A stretch of 64,000 nucleotides of DNA from Halovivax gelatinilyticus. GTDB taxonomy: Archaea; Halobacteriota; Halobacteria; Halobacteriales; Natrialbaceae. The notes beneath the pieces are model-generated. The model was not told the origin of the DNA. It saw nothing but the letters and a program-made list of their open reading frames with translations, and did no database searches. This document shows, piece after piece, positions 17,049 to 25,706 of the stretch (position 1 is the stretch's first letter; each line of letters starts with the position of its first letter). Both the position numbers and the translations under genes were made by a program. The stretch lies in contig NZ_CP101322.1 in the NCBI RefSeq assembly GCF_024300625.1, positions 2,369,992 to 2,433,991 on the forward strand, in the 5' to 3' direction.

Positions 17049-17476
17049 CTCGCGTAGCCGAGGACGTACTCGGCGACCGTCTCTAGCACCGTCGCGGCCT
17101 CGTCCGACTGCGTGCGCGGGAGGACGATGACGTCCGCGTTGACGGCGTCGGCGGCGTCGAGGACGACGCTTCCCGGGTGGTGGGTCAACCGGTTGGACGA
17201 GAAGCCGTGGACGGTCGAGGTGGTAAACGGCACGTCTTCGAGGTCGGCGTGGGTGCGAACGTCGGCGAGAAACGCCTGAACGCTCTCGGCGACGGTTTCC
17301 TCGTCGACGGCGTCGGCGTCCATTCCTAGCACCACTTCGCGGCCGAGGACGAACAGCGCGTGAACGGACGCGTCGTAGCGGTCGGCGAACTCGATCGCAC
17401 ACTCGATGGCCTCCATCGAGCCGTCGGTGCCGTCGACCGGAGCCAGCACCGTCTCGACGGTGAGGGAGTCGTCCAT
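17027..17476 (-). CDS. universal stress protein (UspA-like)
   Basis: 149 residues from the ATG at 17476 (MDDSLTVETVLAPVDGTDGS). The family features are APVDGTDGSMEAIECAIEFA at the N-terminus and ADVIVLPRTQSDEA towards the C-terminus, where the usual G-x2-G ATP loop is not preserved. It is therefore probably a non-ATP-binding Usp. Convergent with the MBL-fold gene and divergent from a second Usp gene 109 bases away. Confidence 0.85.
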   Translation of the reverse strand: MDDSLTVETVLAPVDGTDGSMEAIECAIEFADRYDASVHALFVLGREVVLGMDADAVDEETVAESVQAFLADVRTHADLEDVPFTTSTVHGFSSNRLTHHPGSVVLDAADAVNADVIVLPRTQSDEAATVLETVAEYVLGYASQPVLSV

Positions 17477-17585
17477 GCCCGAGTGTGTGTCGAGCGGGGT
17501 GAAAAAGTTCACCTATCCGGGTCCAGGCCGGTTTCTCCGGTGGACGTGGTGGGAAGTTATGGCGGGGGCGCGCGTATCGCCGCCT

Positions 17586-18032
17586 ATGTTCGATCGAGTA
17601 GTCGTCGCGACCGACGGATCCGAGAGCGTCGAGCGAGCGATCGACGTCGGGCTCGACGTCGCAGATCGGTTCGACGCCGAGGTGGCCGTCGTGACCGTCG
17701 TCGACACGGGTGAAGCCGATGCGGCGCCCGAGGAGCTACGCGAGGAGTACCGCCGCGCCCTCGAGACGCAGGCGGAATCGGCGATCACCGACATCGAGTC
17801 GCGGCTCGACGGAGCACAGATCACGACGGCGGTCCGCGAGGGACGCCCGGCCCCGGAGATCCGAGCCTACGCCCGCGAGGTCGACGCCGACCTCGTCGTC
17901 GCCGGGACGCGCGGCCGCCACGGCGAGCACCGTCCGCTGCTGGGAAGCGTCGCCGAACACCTGGTGCGGAGTTCGCCCGTTCCCGTCCTCACGGTTCGAC
18001 AGCTCGAAGCCGGCGAACTGGCGACCGGGTGA
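17586..18032 (+). CDS. universal stress protein (UspA)
   Basis: 148 residues from the ATG at 17586 (MFDRVVVATDGSESVERAID). The ATP-binding signature is well kept (DLVVAGTRGRHGEHRPLLGS, then VAEHLVRSSPVPVLTV). This is a canonical haloarchaeal UspA, presumably a stress-induced nucleotide-binding dimer. It is one of three Usp genes within 4 kb. Confidence 0.93.
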   Translation: MFDRVVVATDGSESVERAIDVGLDVADRFDAEVAVVTVVDTGEADAAPEELREEYRRALETQAESAITDIESRLDGAQITTAVREGRPAPEIRAYAREVDADLVVAGTRGRHGEHRPLLGSVAEHLVRSSPVPVLTVRQLEAGELATG

Positions 18033-18190
18033 GCCGAACGAGTAGAGCGGATCTATCCGCGGGGATTCGCGGGTGGCGAGCACTCGCCCAACGGACCTTC
18101 CTCGACGGCCACGTCAAAACCGACTAACCGTAACCGGCGCTGACACGAACGGACCGGCGGTTTCTTCCCGCAGCCTCTCCAACGGCGGCC

Positions 18191-19372
18191 ATGGACGACC
18201 TGTTCGATACGACGGATCTCGATCCGGCTCGCCGGAGTCTCCTCCCCGGTGCCGGATTTTTCCTCCCCGACGACGTCGAAGACGACCTTGAATCCGAACG
18301 GATCGAGTCGGCACTCGAACGGGCCGACGCGGCCGTCGTCGCCGACCCGGACGCGGACGGACTCGCCTGCGTCGCCCTGATCCGCGAGGCCTACGACGAC
18401 GTTCTCGACGTCCCAGAACCCGACGCAGACGACGAACGCGACCCCGACGCGGACGATCCGATCGACGTTCCCGAGCCGGGACCCCACGACGTGGTGCTGG
18501 TCCCCGCGAGTCCGCACGACGTCGAGGACGCCATCGGCCGCGTGGCGGGTGCGGCGGAATCCGGCATCGATCTCTTCGTCTGTGACCTGGCGCCGGATCG
18601 TTACGAGTACGTCGCAGACGAACTCGAAGCGGCCGTCAACGTCGCCTCGTCGGTTCGCTGGTACGACCATCACCAGTGGGACGACGAGGTCGCGACGGCC
18701 GTCCGCGAGGCGGGCGCCGAACTCGTCGTCGGCGACTCGGACGAAGAGTGCAGCGCGGACGTAGTCGCCCGTTCGCTCGCTCACGACTTCGACGACCGAC
18801 ACGTCGATCTCGTGGCCGTGACGCGCGATCACGACCTGTGGATCCGCGAGGATCCGCGCAGCGACGACCTCGCCGACTACGCCTACTGGACCGATCCGGG
18901 CGAGTACGTCGAGGTCGTCCGCGAGTACGGCGCCGACCTTCCCGAGTGGGTCACCGACTTCCTGGCCGAAAAGCGCGTCGAGAAGAATCGCCTCATCGAC
19001 TTTGCGATCGATCGCGCCGAGTTTCACGACGTCGGCCCCTACACGGTCGGCGTCACCTACGGGCGCTGTTCGCAGAACGAGGTCGCAGAAGGATTACGCG
19101 AGGCCGGCGCCGACGCGGCCGTCGTCGTCAAACCCGCCGGTAGCGCTTCGATTCGCGGGACGGAGACGTTTCAGCGCTGTCACGAGGTCGCCGGCCGCGT
19201 CAACGGCGGCGGCCACCCCAAGGCCGCCGGTTGCAAGCCCGACATCTACGACGACATGCTCGATTACGCGACCCACTGGACGACCCGCGGCGCCGTCGCG
19301 AAGCGGGTCATCCTCCGTGCCTTCGAGGACGTCGTCGAGACGGCCGACGGGAGTACGGACGAGTCGCCGTGA
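18191..19372 (+). CDS. DHH-family phosphoesterase
   Basis: 393 residues. Catalytic motifs are ADPDADG (52-57), CDLAPDR, YDHHQ (D159-H160-H161) and, in the DHHA1 domain, GGGHPKAAG (339-347). DHH/DHHA1 proteins act on phosphodiesters: RecJ-like exonucleases, nanoRNases or cyclic-dinucleotide phosphodiesterases. The length and single-domain pair fit a haloarchaeal RecJ/NrnA-like protein. An Asp-rich insertion lies at about 78-95. Upstream is the UspA gene, with a 158-base gap. Confidence 0.9.
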   Translation: MDDLFDTTDLDPARRSLLPGAGFFLPDDVEDDLESERIESALERADAAVVADPDADGLACVALIREAYDDVLDVPEPDADDERDPDADDPIDVPEPGPHDVVLVPASPHDVEDAIGRVAGAAESGIDLFVCDLAPDRYEYVADELEAAVNVASSVRWYDHHQWDDEVATAVREAGAELVVGDSDEECSADVVARSLAHDFDDRHVDLVAVTRDHDLWIREDPRSDDLADYAYWTDPGEYVEVVREYGADLPEWVTDFLAEKRVEKNRLIDFAIDRAEFHDVGPYTVGVTYGRCSQNEVAEGLREAGADAAVVVKPAGSASIRGTETFQRCHEVAGRVNGGGHPKAAGCKPDIYDDMLDYATHWTTRGAVAKRVILRAFEDVVETADGSTDESP

Positions 19373-19413
19373 TTCGTGCGGTGAAATCGGACTGGCGGAA
19401 GCTTGATAGGTAC

Positions 19414-19431
19414 TGCATACGACTGTATACA
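19414..19431. promoter_or_regulatory. inverted repeat before toxin-antitoxin operon
   Basis: TGCATAC-GACT-GTATACA is an inverted repeat with 7-base arms and one mismatch, one base before the antitoxin ATG at 19433. Antitoxins of this kind usually repress their own operon, so this is a plausible operator. It would overlap the start of transcription. Confidence 0.4.
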
Positions 19432-19432
19432 C

Positions 19433-19669
19433 ATGTCGAAGAGCGTCCGTTTGAGCGAGGAAGCGTACGATCGTCTCGCCGCTCACAAGCGCGAAGACGA
19501 GACGTTTTCGGAGGTAGTGCTCCGGTTAGCGGGTGAACGCTCCCTTCTCGAACTGGCCGGCATTCTGAGTGACGACGAGGCGGCCGAACTCGAAGCCGCA
19601 GTCGAAGAACGTCGACGACGACGATCGAACGAACTAGAGCGCATTTCGGAGCGACTGAAGGACTCGTGA
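19433..19669 (+). CDS. vapB: VapB-type antitoxin
   Basis: 78 residues from the ATG at 19433. The N-terminal SKSVRLSEEAYDRLAAHKRE is the short DNA-binding segment of the archaeal VapB/DUF217 antitoxins. The charged helix SDDEAAELEAAVEERRRRRS would bind and block the toxin. Its stop overlaps the GTG start of the PIN toxin by four bases (GTGA), the usual coupling in such pairs. Confidence 0.88.
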   Translation: MSKSVRLSEEAYDRLAAHKREDETFSEVVLRLAGERSLLELAGILSDDEAAELEAAVEERRRRRSNELERISERLKDS

Positions 19670-20058
19670 TTCTCGACACGTCGTTTTTAATCGATCTCAT
19701 GCACGGAGACGACGATGCGGTCGAAATGGCCGAGACGATCGAGTCCGATCTCCGTCAGCAGCGAGTGTCATCGATGACGCTCTTCGAATTGTACTACGGC
19801 GTCGCCAGGTCGACCAGAAGCGATGCCGAGCGAAAACGCATCGAAACGGTCCTCGATTCAAAACCCGTTCAACCCGCTGATTCTGCCGTTATGCGCAAGG
19901 CGGGGCGACTTGCTGGTGAATTGATGAACGAGGGAAATGCGGTTGATGACAGCGATGTCGTAATCGGTGCGACGGCAGCCATGCTGGATGAACCGGTATT
20001 GACCAGAAACGTCGACGACTTCGAACGCATTCCGGGTGTCGATGTCGAGACCTACTGA
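19666..20058 (+). CDS. vapC: VapC-type PIN-domain ribonuclease toxin
   Basis: 130 residues, GTG start overlapping the antitoxin stop. Conserved PIN acidic residues: D4 in MILDTSFLID, E39-type in TLFELYYGVA, and the pair in VDDSDVVIGATA, with a final N/D in TRNVDDFERI. These coordinate the metal ions for RNA cleavage. VapC toxins cut specific RNAs, often initiator tRNA, when the antitoxin is lost. Part of it is less GC-rich than its neighbours, which fits an accessory, mobile module. Confidence 0.92.
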   Translation: MILDTSFLIDLMHGDDDAVEMAETIESDLRQQRVSSMTLFELYYGVARSTRSDAERKRIETVLDSKPVQPADSAVMRKAGRLAGELMNEGNAVDDSDVVIGATAAMLDEPVLTRNVDDFERIPGVDVETY

Positions 20059-20082
20059 CCCCTCGAGGGGTCAATTACAGGT

Positions 20083-21921
20083 TCACAGCCGCCGGTCGAG
20101 GTAGTCAGAGAGCAGTTCGAATTTGCGGATCTTGTGTTCTACGTCGGTCGAGCCGTGGCCCTCGTCGCCGAACTCGGTGTACTCGAAGTCCGTCCCTTCC
20201 TCCCAGCCCAGGTCGACCAGCGCGTCCCGGAAGATTCGCGCCTGACCGATCGGACAGCGGGGGTCGTTCACCCCGTGGACGATGTAGATGGGTCGTTCCA
20301 TGTTCTCGACGTGTTCGATCGGGCTTCGGTCTCGCCAGAGGTCGTAGTTCTCCTCGGGGTCGCCCAGCTGCTGGCGGAGGATGTATTGGAAGTGGGCCAT
20401 GTCCTCCTCGTAGAGTTTGTGCAGGTCGGTGATGCCGACCGAGGCGATGCCGGTCGCCCACAACGTCGGGTACTGCGTGAGCTGTGAGTAGACCGAGTAG
20501 CCGCCGTAGCTGCCGCCGTAGACGGCGACCCGCTCGGCGTCGATCCACTCACGGCTCTGGATCCACTCGCCGCCGGCGGCGACGTCCGCCTGCTCCATCC
20601 CGCCCCAGTCGCCGAGGATGGCCTGCTTGAACTCGCGGCCGCGGCCGGTCGAGCCGCGGTAGTTGGGAGCCAGGACGGCGTAGCCCTGAGAGGTCAGTAA
20701 CTGGGCGGTGAGGGTGAACGCCATCGACGAACGGGCGTGCGGACCGCCGTGAACCAGCACCACCGCGGGGACGTCCGTCGCGTCGTCGGGCAGGGCCGGA
20801 CCGTCGCGCGGATCGTACAGGATCGCGCCGATCTCGAGGCCGTCGTCGCCCTCGTAGGTGACGTACTCGGCGTCGACGAAGACGTCGGGATCGAGGCCGC
20901 CGTAGGCCGCCTCGAGGACCACCTCGTACTCGTCGGTCTCGAGGTCGTAGGCGTAGAGTTCCTTGCGCTCGTCGGGCCGGGAGTGTGAGAAGACGAGCGT
21001 CGTCTCGTCCGTGAACGCGGCCCCTCTGCCGCCCGGGACGCTGGCCACGCCGTCGGGAACGTCGAGTTCGGCCGCGTCGCCCGTTTCGACGTCGTACCTG
21101 ACCGGCATCGACGCCCCGCGACGGTGACGGATCGCGACGACGTATCGGCCGTCGGGCGAGATCGCAGCGGGCGATTCCTCGTCATCGTGCGGCCCGAGCC
21201 AGTCGATCTCGTCGGTCGCGAGGTGGTAGACGCCGACCCGTCGCAGGTCGTGTGCGTTGTCCGAGACGAGCAGGCGCTCGCCGTCGGGGAACCAGCCGCT
21301 GACGGTCGACTCGGAGCCGTCCTCGCCGATCTCGAGTCGGCGCACGTCGTCTCCGTCTGCGGCCATCACGTAGCCGTCGCGATTTTCGAGCGAGTCGGAC
21401 TCGTTCGTCACGTAGGCGATCCGTTCGTCGTCGGGATCGAACGTCGCGCCCATGACCGGCCGGTCGTAGGTCGTGAGTTGTGACGTCTCGCTCGCCGCCG
21501 TATCGTACCGGTAGAGGTTCATCTGTTCGCCCTCGTCGCTCGCGTAGAGGACGGTTTCCCCGTCCTGCGAGGTGTCCGAGAGGACCGCTTGCCCGTCGAC
21601 CTCGACGACGGTTTCGACGCCACCCTCGGGTGACCAGGCGACGAGGTCGTTCTGTTCGTCGCCCGCGTCGTCGCGGTGGAAGAAGACGCGTTCTCCGTCC
21701 TGGCTCCAGCGAACGTGCCAGCGTGCACTTCGCGGAGCCTCCCCGTCGGTAACTCTCTCGTAGGACCCTTCGTCGACGTCGAGAACGTAGAGGTCGTTTC
21801 GGCCGTGTTCGTCGTAGTAGAACGCAATCTGTGAGCCGTCCGGCGAGACCACGGGATGGTAGAATTCGGGCAGTCGGGCGAGCGTCTCCAGATCGACCGC
21901 CGGTGTGTCCTGTGTGCTCAT
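20083..21921 (-). CDS. S9-family prolyl oligopeptidase-like peptidase
   Basis: 612 residues. The N-terminal ~350 residues form a beta-propeller with repeated WD/TolB-like blades (SPDGSQIAFYYDEHGRNDLY, SPDGRYVVAIRHRR). The C-terminal alpha/beta hydrolase has the nucleophile YGGSYGGY (S471), acid VNDPRCP (D553) and base DEGHGS (H589), plus an oxyanion-loop LVHGGPHAR. No signal peptide, so it is cytoplasmic and probably an acylaminoacyl- or dipeptidyl-peptidase cutting short peptides. It converges on the vapBC operon with a 24-base gap. Confidence 0.93.
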   Translation of the reverse strand: MSTQDTPAVDLETLARLPEFYHPVVSPDGSQIAFYYDEHGRNDLYVLDVDEGSYERVTDGEAPRSARWHVRWSQDGERVFFHRDDAGDEQNDLVAWSPEGGVETVVEVDGQAVLSDTSQDGETVLYASDEGEQMNLYRYDTAASETSQLTTYDRPVMGATFDPDDERIAYVTNESDSLENRDGYVMAADGDDVRRLEIGEDGSESTVSGWFPDGERLLVSDNAHDLRRVGVYHLATDEIDWLGPHDDEESPAAISPDGRYVVAIRHRRGASMPVRYDVETGDAAELDVPDGVASVPGGRGAAFTDETTLVFSHSRPDERKELYAYDLETDEYEVVLEAAYGGLDPDVFVDAEYVTYEGDDGLEIGAILYDPRDGPALPDDATDVPAVVLVHGGPHARSSMAFTLTAQLLTSQGYAVLAPNYRGSTGRGREFKQAILGDWGGMEQADVAAGGEWIQSREWIDAERVAVYGGSYGGYSVYSQLTQYPTLWATGIASVGITDLHKLYEEDMAHFQYILRQQLGDPEENYDLWRDRSPIEHVENMERPIYIVHGVNDPRCPIGQARIFRDALVDLGWEEGTDFEYTEFGDEGHGSTDVEHKIRKFELLSDYLDRRL

Positions 21922-22044
21922 GTGAACCGCTTACGGTGAACGTGTTATAATTGTTGAGGAAGCGGTCGTCGGCGGCCGGTTCGTCGCCCGAGGTTGACGC
22001 GGTCAGGCGACTGGCTCTCAACGTGGGCGCACGTTGTCACCGGC

Positions 22045-22740
22045 TCAGTCACGAAGCACGTACCGCATAACGAGTTGCAACACGTGGACGAAGACGCCAG
22101 CGATGGCGACGTAGACGCCGATCGCCTGCAACGCGGTCGATCCGACCGCGTTTTCTCTGAGCCGCCAGATCTCCCAGCCGAGTCTGAGGAGAAAGCCGAG
22201 AAAGATCAACACGAAACCGACGAGGAGTAACTCCGTGAGGACGAACGTCCCGATCGCGATGGCGACGACGCCGCCGACGAAAGCGTAATTCGCCCATCGA
22301 CCCCACGATTCGAACGACTTCCGGCGGCCGTAGACGTAGCCCGCGATGAGCGCGGTGAGAACGATCGTCACGACGGCGGTGAGACCGAGTATCTCGAGGC
22401 GAACGTCGGCGGGGGCGACGCCGAGAACGCCCGCGCCGAAGATGCCAAAGGCCAGCGCCAGGATGGTGGTTCCGAGCGCGGCGATACCGAAATCCTCGCG
22501 TTCGATTCCCCGCTCGGCGATCAACTCGCCGCCGACGATGGCCGCCCCGTACACCAGGACGCCGACGATCGGGTAGGCGAACAGCTGCTGGTTCACCGCC
22601 GCCAGCGGCGTCTCGGCGAACGCGTACATCAGCGCGATCGTGACGGCCATCAACGCGGTCGCCCCGCCGATGACTCGGACTTCCCGCCCGGAGAGGCCGA
22701 ATCCGGTCTCGGTCGCGTCGCCGGTCTCGAAGGAATTCAT
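22045..22740 (-). CDS. seven-helix membrane protein
   Basis: 231 residues from the ATG at 22740 (MNSFETGDATETGFGLSGRE). About seven transmembrane segments span residues 23-225, including VIGGATALMAVTIALMYAFA, GIAALGTTILALAFGIFGAG and IGTFVLTELLLVGFVLIFLG. The ATG 36 codons further upstream would add a basic non-membrane stretch. No named family recognised; conserved haloarchaeal membrane proteins of this size often have no assigned role. Confidence 0.8.
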   Translation of the reverse strand: MNSFETGDATETGFGLSGREVRVIGGATALMAVTIALMYAFAETPLAAVNQQLFAYPIVGVLVYGAAIVGGELIAERGIEREDFGIAALGTTILALAFGIFGAGVLGVAPADVRLEILGLTAVVTIVLTALIAGYVYGRRKSFESWGRWANYAFVGGVVAIAIGTFVLTELLLVGFVLIFLGFLLRLGWEIWRLRENAVGSTALQAIGVYVAIAGVFVHVLQLVMRYVLRD

Positions 22741-22834
22741 CGGTCGCACGTACCACGTCGATCGATAAAATGACGGCGTCCGTCGCCGACTGACGACCCG
22801 AATTTCTATTCGGACGTCTCTCGTCGGTGAATAC

Positions 22835-23056
22835 ATGTCCGAGTACACGATCGAGATCTCCGAGGCGAACTGGCGCCGATTGTGTGATCTCAGGCGGTCG
22901 AACGAGTCGATCGACGACGTTCTGACTCGATTGACGAGGGATCACCGGTGGACGGGATTCGATGCCCTCTCCGAAACCGGTCTGGCCGAGGAGATGGAGT
23001 CGGTTCGAGAACAACTGGAGCGTGAGATCGAACCCGATCGGAGTGAGTCGGAGTAA
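22835..23056 (+). CDS. small antitoxin-like protein
   Basis: 73 residues: MSEYTIEISEANWRRLCDLR and then a Glu-rich helix (ETGLAEEMESVREQLEREIE). The layout is an N-terminal beta strand with a short helix-turn-helix-like segment, then a charged helix. It resembles haloarchaeal VapB/RHH-type antitoxins, but no PIN toxin follows (the next gene is convergent), so it may be an orphan regulator. Confidence 0.7.
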   Translation: MSEYTIEISEANWRRLCDLRRSNESIDDVLTRLTRDHRWTGFDALSETGLAEEMESVREQLEREIEPDRSESE

Positions 23057-23069
23057 ATTGGCTCACCGG

Positions 23070-23495
23070 CTATCGATCGCCGACGACCCACTTGTCCGAG
23101 TACGCCAGATCACAGTCACAACGCGCGTAGGCGTGAACGACGTCTCCTTCGCCGTAGAGCCCGCCGACGTCCTCGTTCTGTTCTTCGGCGAAGGCGAAGA
23201 CGAACCGGACCTCGTGGTCCCCGTCCGCTTCGGGGCAGGTCCCGCCGGTCAGCTTCGCGTCGATCGATCCCTGGGTGGCCATCGCCTCCTTCGCGAACGC
23301 CATCGCGTCGACGCCCGTCGCCGCGCGGAAGGCGTTGCGTCCGCGCTCGCCGTCGACGACGATCACGATGCCGTCGTCTACCCGTTCGCCGTACGATTCG
23401 AGTCGGCCGAGGTCGTCGACGGCGTCCGCGGCGAGGTAGATGGCGACGTCGTCCGGTCGCTCGCCGGCGAGAAACGCCTCGTGGTCTGCGGTCAT
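23070..23495 (-). CDS. DUF5807-family protein
   Basis: 141 residues from the ATG at 23495 (MTADHEAFLAGERPDDVAIY). I recognise the haloarchaeal DUF5807 pattern: AGERPDDVAIYL, TGVDAMAFAKEAMATQGSID, HEVRFVFAFAEEQNEDVGGL, and a C-terminal CDCDLAYSDKWVVGDR. Soluble and cytoplasmic; function unknown. Convergent with the small antitoxin-like gene, 13 bases between them. Confidence 0.88.
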   Translation of the reverse strand: MTADHEAFLAGERPDDVAIYLAADAVDDLGRLESYGERVDDGIVIVVDGERGRNAFRAATGVDAMAFAKEAMATQGSIDAKLTGGTCPEADGDHEVRFVFAFAEEQNEDVGGLYGEGDVVHAYARCDCDLAYSDKWVVGDR

Positions 23496-23530
23496 ACCGG
23501 TGACTGTGCGGTCGAGCGGGAAAAAGCCCG

Positions 23531-23755
23531 TTATCGCGACCGGAGATACGAGACGAGCCGTTCGACCGTCTCCGTTAGAATCGGCTCGTCCAGCCGGCCG
23601 AAGTACGCACGAATATCTGACTGTGCTGGCGAGACGATTCCCCACGGGACGATAGAACGCTCTCGTGGAAGTCCACCGTTGATTAAGTCGTATTCGTCGA
23701 TCGTAACCGAGTTGTCGAGAGTCTCGATTAGTACGACACCCAACCTACTCGTCAC
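23531..23755 (-). CDS. small hypothetical protein behind the truncated copy
   Basis: 74 residues from a GTG at 23755 that overlaps the 3' end of the truncated lipoprotein copy. It reads VTSRLGVVLIETLDNSVTID, then an Arg-ended helix (ETVERLVSYLRSR). Codon use is less GC-rich at third positions than the neighbours. It could be a real short gene or part of the decayed duplication; no family recognised. Confidence 0.4.
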   Translation of the reverse strand: MTSRLGVVLIETLDNSVTIDEYDLINGGLPRERSIVPWGIVSPAQSDIRAYFGRLDEPILTETVERLVSYLRSR

Positions 23756-24125
23756 TGTCAGCGGCTTCGGTCTCGTTCGTCGCCTCGTCGCTCTCTGGAT
23801 CGAAGTCGCCGTAGTCTTTCGTCCGCTCGATCATCTCCCAGAGCGCGAGGGCGTCGCGCTCGTCCGACTCCGCGTCGGGGCTGTCGTACTCGTGGATCCA
23901 GTCGGTGTCGATCATCCAGCTGTGGGGTTGGCCGTAGAACGGGTCGGCGACGGTTGCTGAGAGCGAGGTGATCTCGGAGCCGCGCTCGATCAGCGCCTGT
24001 TTGTACACCTGGTAGATGATTCCGATCTCCTCGTCCGAGCCGGCGGGCGTCTCCTCGGTCGAGTGGTAGGTGAGGAAGAGGGCGTCGCCACGGCGGGTGA
24101 AGTCGGCACGCTTTGGTACGGTATC
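23745..24125 (-). pseudogene. 5'-truncated copy of the lipoprotein at 24329
   Basis: 127 codons are open after a TAA at 24126-24128, with no usable start at the 5' end. The frame matches the C-terminal part of the lipoprotein at 24329: ALFLTYHSTEE against ELYLTYHSEAE, IIYQVYKQALIERGSEI against VVYEVYKQALIHRGSDI, and PFYGQPHSWMIDTDWIHEYD against PFDGQAHGWGINTDWIRQYD. The signal peptide, lipobox and ~60 mature residues are missing. A start at the GTG of VYKQALIE (24008) would give an 87-residue cytoplasmic fragment. The ~200 bases between the copies do not resemble the parent's N-terminus. Confidence 0.7.
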
Positions 24126-24328
24126 TTAATGATCGATGAAGGGGTCGGCGGGAGTGGCGCCATATGGGTCGGTCCGCATGGGACAGTTTCTGGCTGCCAA
24201 ACGGTACCGAGTAGCGGTAGAGTGTGACCGTCGTTCCGACGGCCGCCAACGCGCTGCAGGTGTAGATACTGGCGAAGACGTCACAAATCCGATGCTACAC
24301 TATCCGCCAGAAGTCGATCGCCGCCCTC

Positions 24329-24973
24329 TCACTCGTTTTCGTCAGACTCGTCGTCTACGTCCACGTCTTCATCGGGATCCGCCGGGCTGGATCCATCCTC
24401 GTCATCGCCCACTGCATCGACGTCCTCCTCGTAGACCTTCGAATTGAGGATCATGTTCCACAAGGAGAACGCGTCCCCATCGATGGCTGATTCGTTTCCA
24501 GTTTCGTTGTCCGAATCGTTCGCGTCCTCCTCGCTGTCGTACTGGCGGATCCAGTCCGTGTTGATACCCCACCCATGGGCCTGGCCGTCGAACGGATCGG
24601 CGATCTCGTTGTAGAGGAACTCGATGTCCGACCCACGGTGGATCAGAGCCTGTTTGTACACCTCGTACACGACGAGGATCTCCTCGTCGGACTCGTCGAC
24701 CGTCTCCGCCTCGGAGTGGTAGGTGAGGTAGAGTTCGTCGTCTTCGCGGGCCAGTTTCTCGACCGCGATGCCGTTCTCCTCGAGGAAGTAGTAGAACTCC
24801 TCAGGCGTGCCGTCGCGGTCGATCGGCGGCTCTGCGGGGTCGATTTCGCCGTCAGTCGACTCACCGCCCAGTATCCCGACGCACCCGGCGGTCACGCTCG
24901 CGACGAGTGCGCCGGCACCGGCGAGCATTCGCCGCCGGGAGTGTGTCTTCTTGGAGGGGCTCCATTCTGCCAT
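24329..24973 (-). CDS. Tat lipoprotein, full-length copy
   Basis: 214 residues from the ATG at 24973 (MAEWSPSKKTHSRRRMLAGA). Twin-arginine signal with lipobox VTAGC. The mature domain (TPEEFYYFLEENGIAVEKLA, then DELYLTYHSEAE) suggests a compact alpha/beta fold with conserved Tyr and Trp (WGINTDWIRQY). It ends in a very acidic tail (about 30 Asp/Glu/Ser), presumably disordered. Function unknown; the relative downstream on the same strand is truncated. Confidence 0.78.
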   Translation of the reverse strand: MAEWSPSKKTHSRRRMLAGAGALVASVTAGCVGILGGESTDGEIDPAEPPIDRDGTPEEFYYFLEENGIAVEKLAREDDELYLTYHSEAETVDESDEEILVVYEVYKQALIHRGSDIEFLYNEIADPFDGQAHGWGINTDWIRQYDSEEDANDSDNETGNESAIDGDAFSLWNMILNSKVYEEDVDAVGDDEDGSSPADPDEDVDVDDESDENE

Positions 24974-25127
24974 AGAATACCCACTCTGCCAAACGGCCAA
25001 ATACGTCAGTTCCGTATCGAACTGTGAATCGAGCGTCGAAACGGATGGGAACAGCAATGCGCGGACTACCGAGATCGTTGCGTTCAGCGAAGAATTCTTC
25101 TGACCGGCATTGGCCCCATCGAGACGG

Positions 25128-25598
25128 TTATTCGAGATCAGTAGCGGCGACCAGAACTTCGAGGGCTTCCATCGGTGTAAGGTCCTCGTCTAGCTGATTC
25201 GCGTACCAGGCCATCATGTCGGCGAACACCTCGCGGATGTCGTTCGACGTGGTTCGGTGTCTGGCCACCTCGCCGTCGGTCTTGAGCGTGATGTCGACGC
25301 CGTGTGGTGAGACTTCGTTCGCGAGCTTCACCTCTGGGTCCAGTACGCGTGGCTGGCTCTCGGTTGCGCTCGTCGGATCGGGGTCGAGCGCCCCCGCCGG
25401 TGGATCCACGAGGGTCTCGGGTCGATCGTCGGTAATCTGCGCGGTGTCCGGCCCATTACGATCGAGAGATGTGGGGCGGTCGGCTTTGGAGTCGTCCGGG
25501 CGGACGACGAAGCGGTTGTCCTCGATGCGGTCGACCAGCTCCGGGTCGAGGGTGAGATCCTCGGGATCGAGCACGCCGTCGTCGGTGTCGGGGGTCAT
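25128..25598 (-). CDS. conserved haloarchaeal protein (DUF7500-like)
   Basis: 156 residues starting MTPDTDDGVLDPEDLTLDPE. An N-terminal motif (VDRIEDNRFVVRPDD) and a C-terminal helical domain (TTSNDIREVFADMMAWYANQ, LTPMEALEVLVAATDLE) are joined by a disordered linker. This two-part layout occurs in uncharacterised haloarchaeal proteins; the DUF number is from memory and not certain. No signal peptide or membrane segment. Confidence 0.72.
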   Translation of the reverse strand: MTPDTDDGVLDPEDLTLDPELVDRIEDNRFVVRPDDSKADRPTSLDRNGPDTAQITDDRPETLVDPPAGALDPDPTSATESQPRVLDPEVKLANEVSPHGVDITLKTDGEVARHRTTSNDIREVFADMMAWYANQLDEDLTPMEALEVLVAATDLE

Positions 25599-25706
25599 GT
25601 TGGGGGTTAGGTCAAGAACGGTCGAGGGTCGTTGTTAGCCTGTCGGCCAGTGAAGAGGTGTTCGAAAGTGGGGGCTTCTCTAGCAACCGGTTATCGCCGC
25701 CTGGCT

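Noticed and set aside
18053-19027. 324-codon minus-strand frame opposite the DHH gene
   Set aside because: The plus strand holds all DHH/DHHA1 motifs in one frame.
24127-24328. Possible coding piece with FASIYTCSALAAVGTTVTLY on the minus strand
   Set aside because: It is bounded by stops within ~60 codons, has no start and does not resemble the neighbouring lipoprotein's N-terminus.
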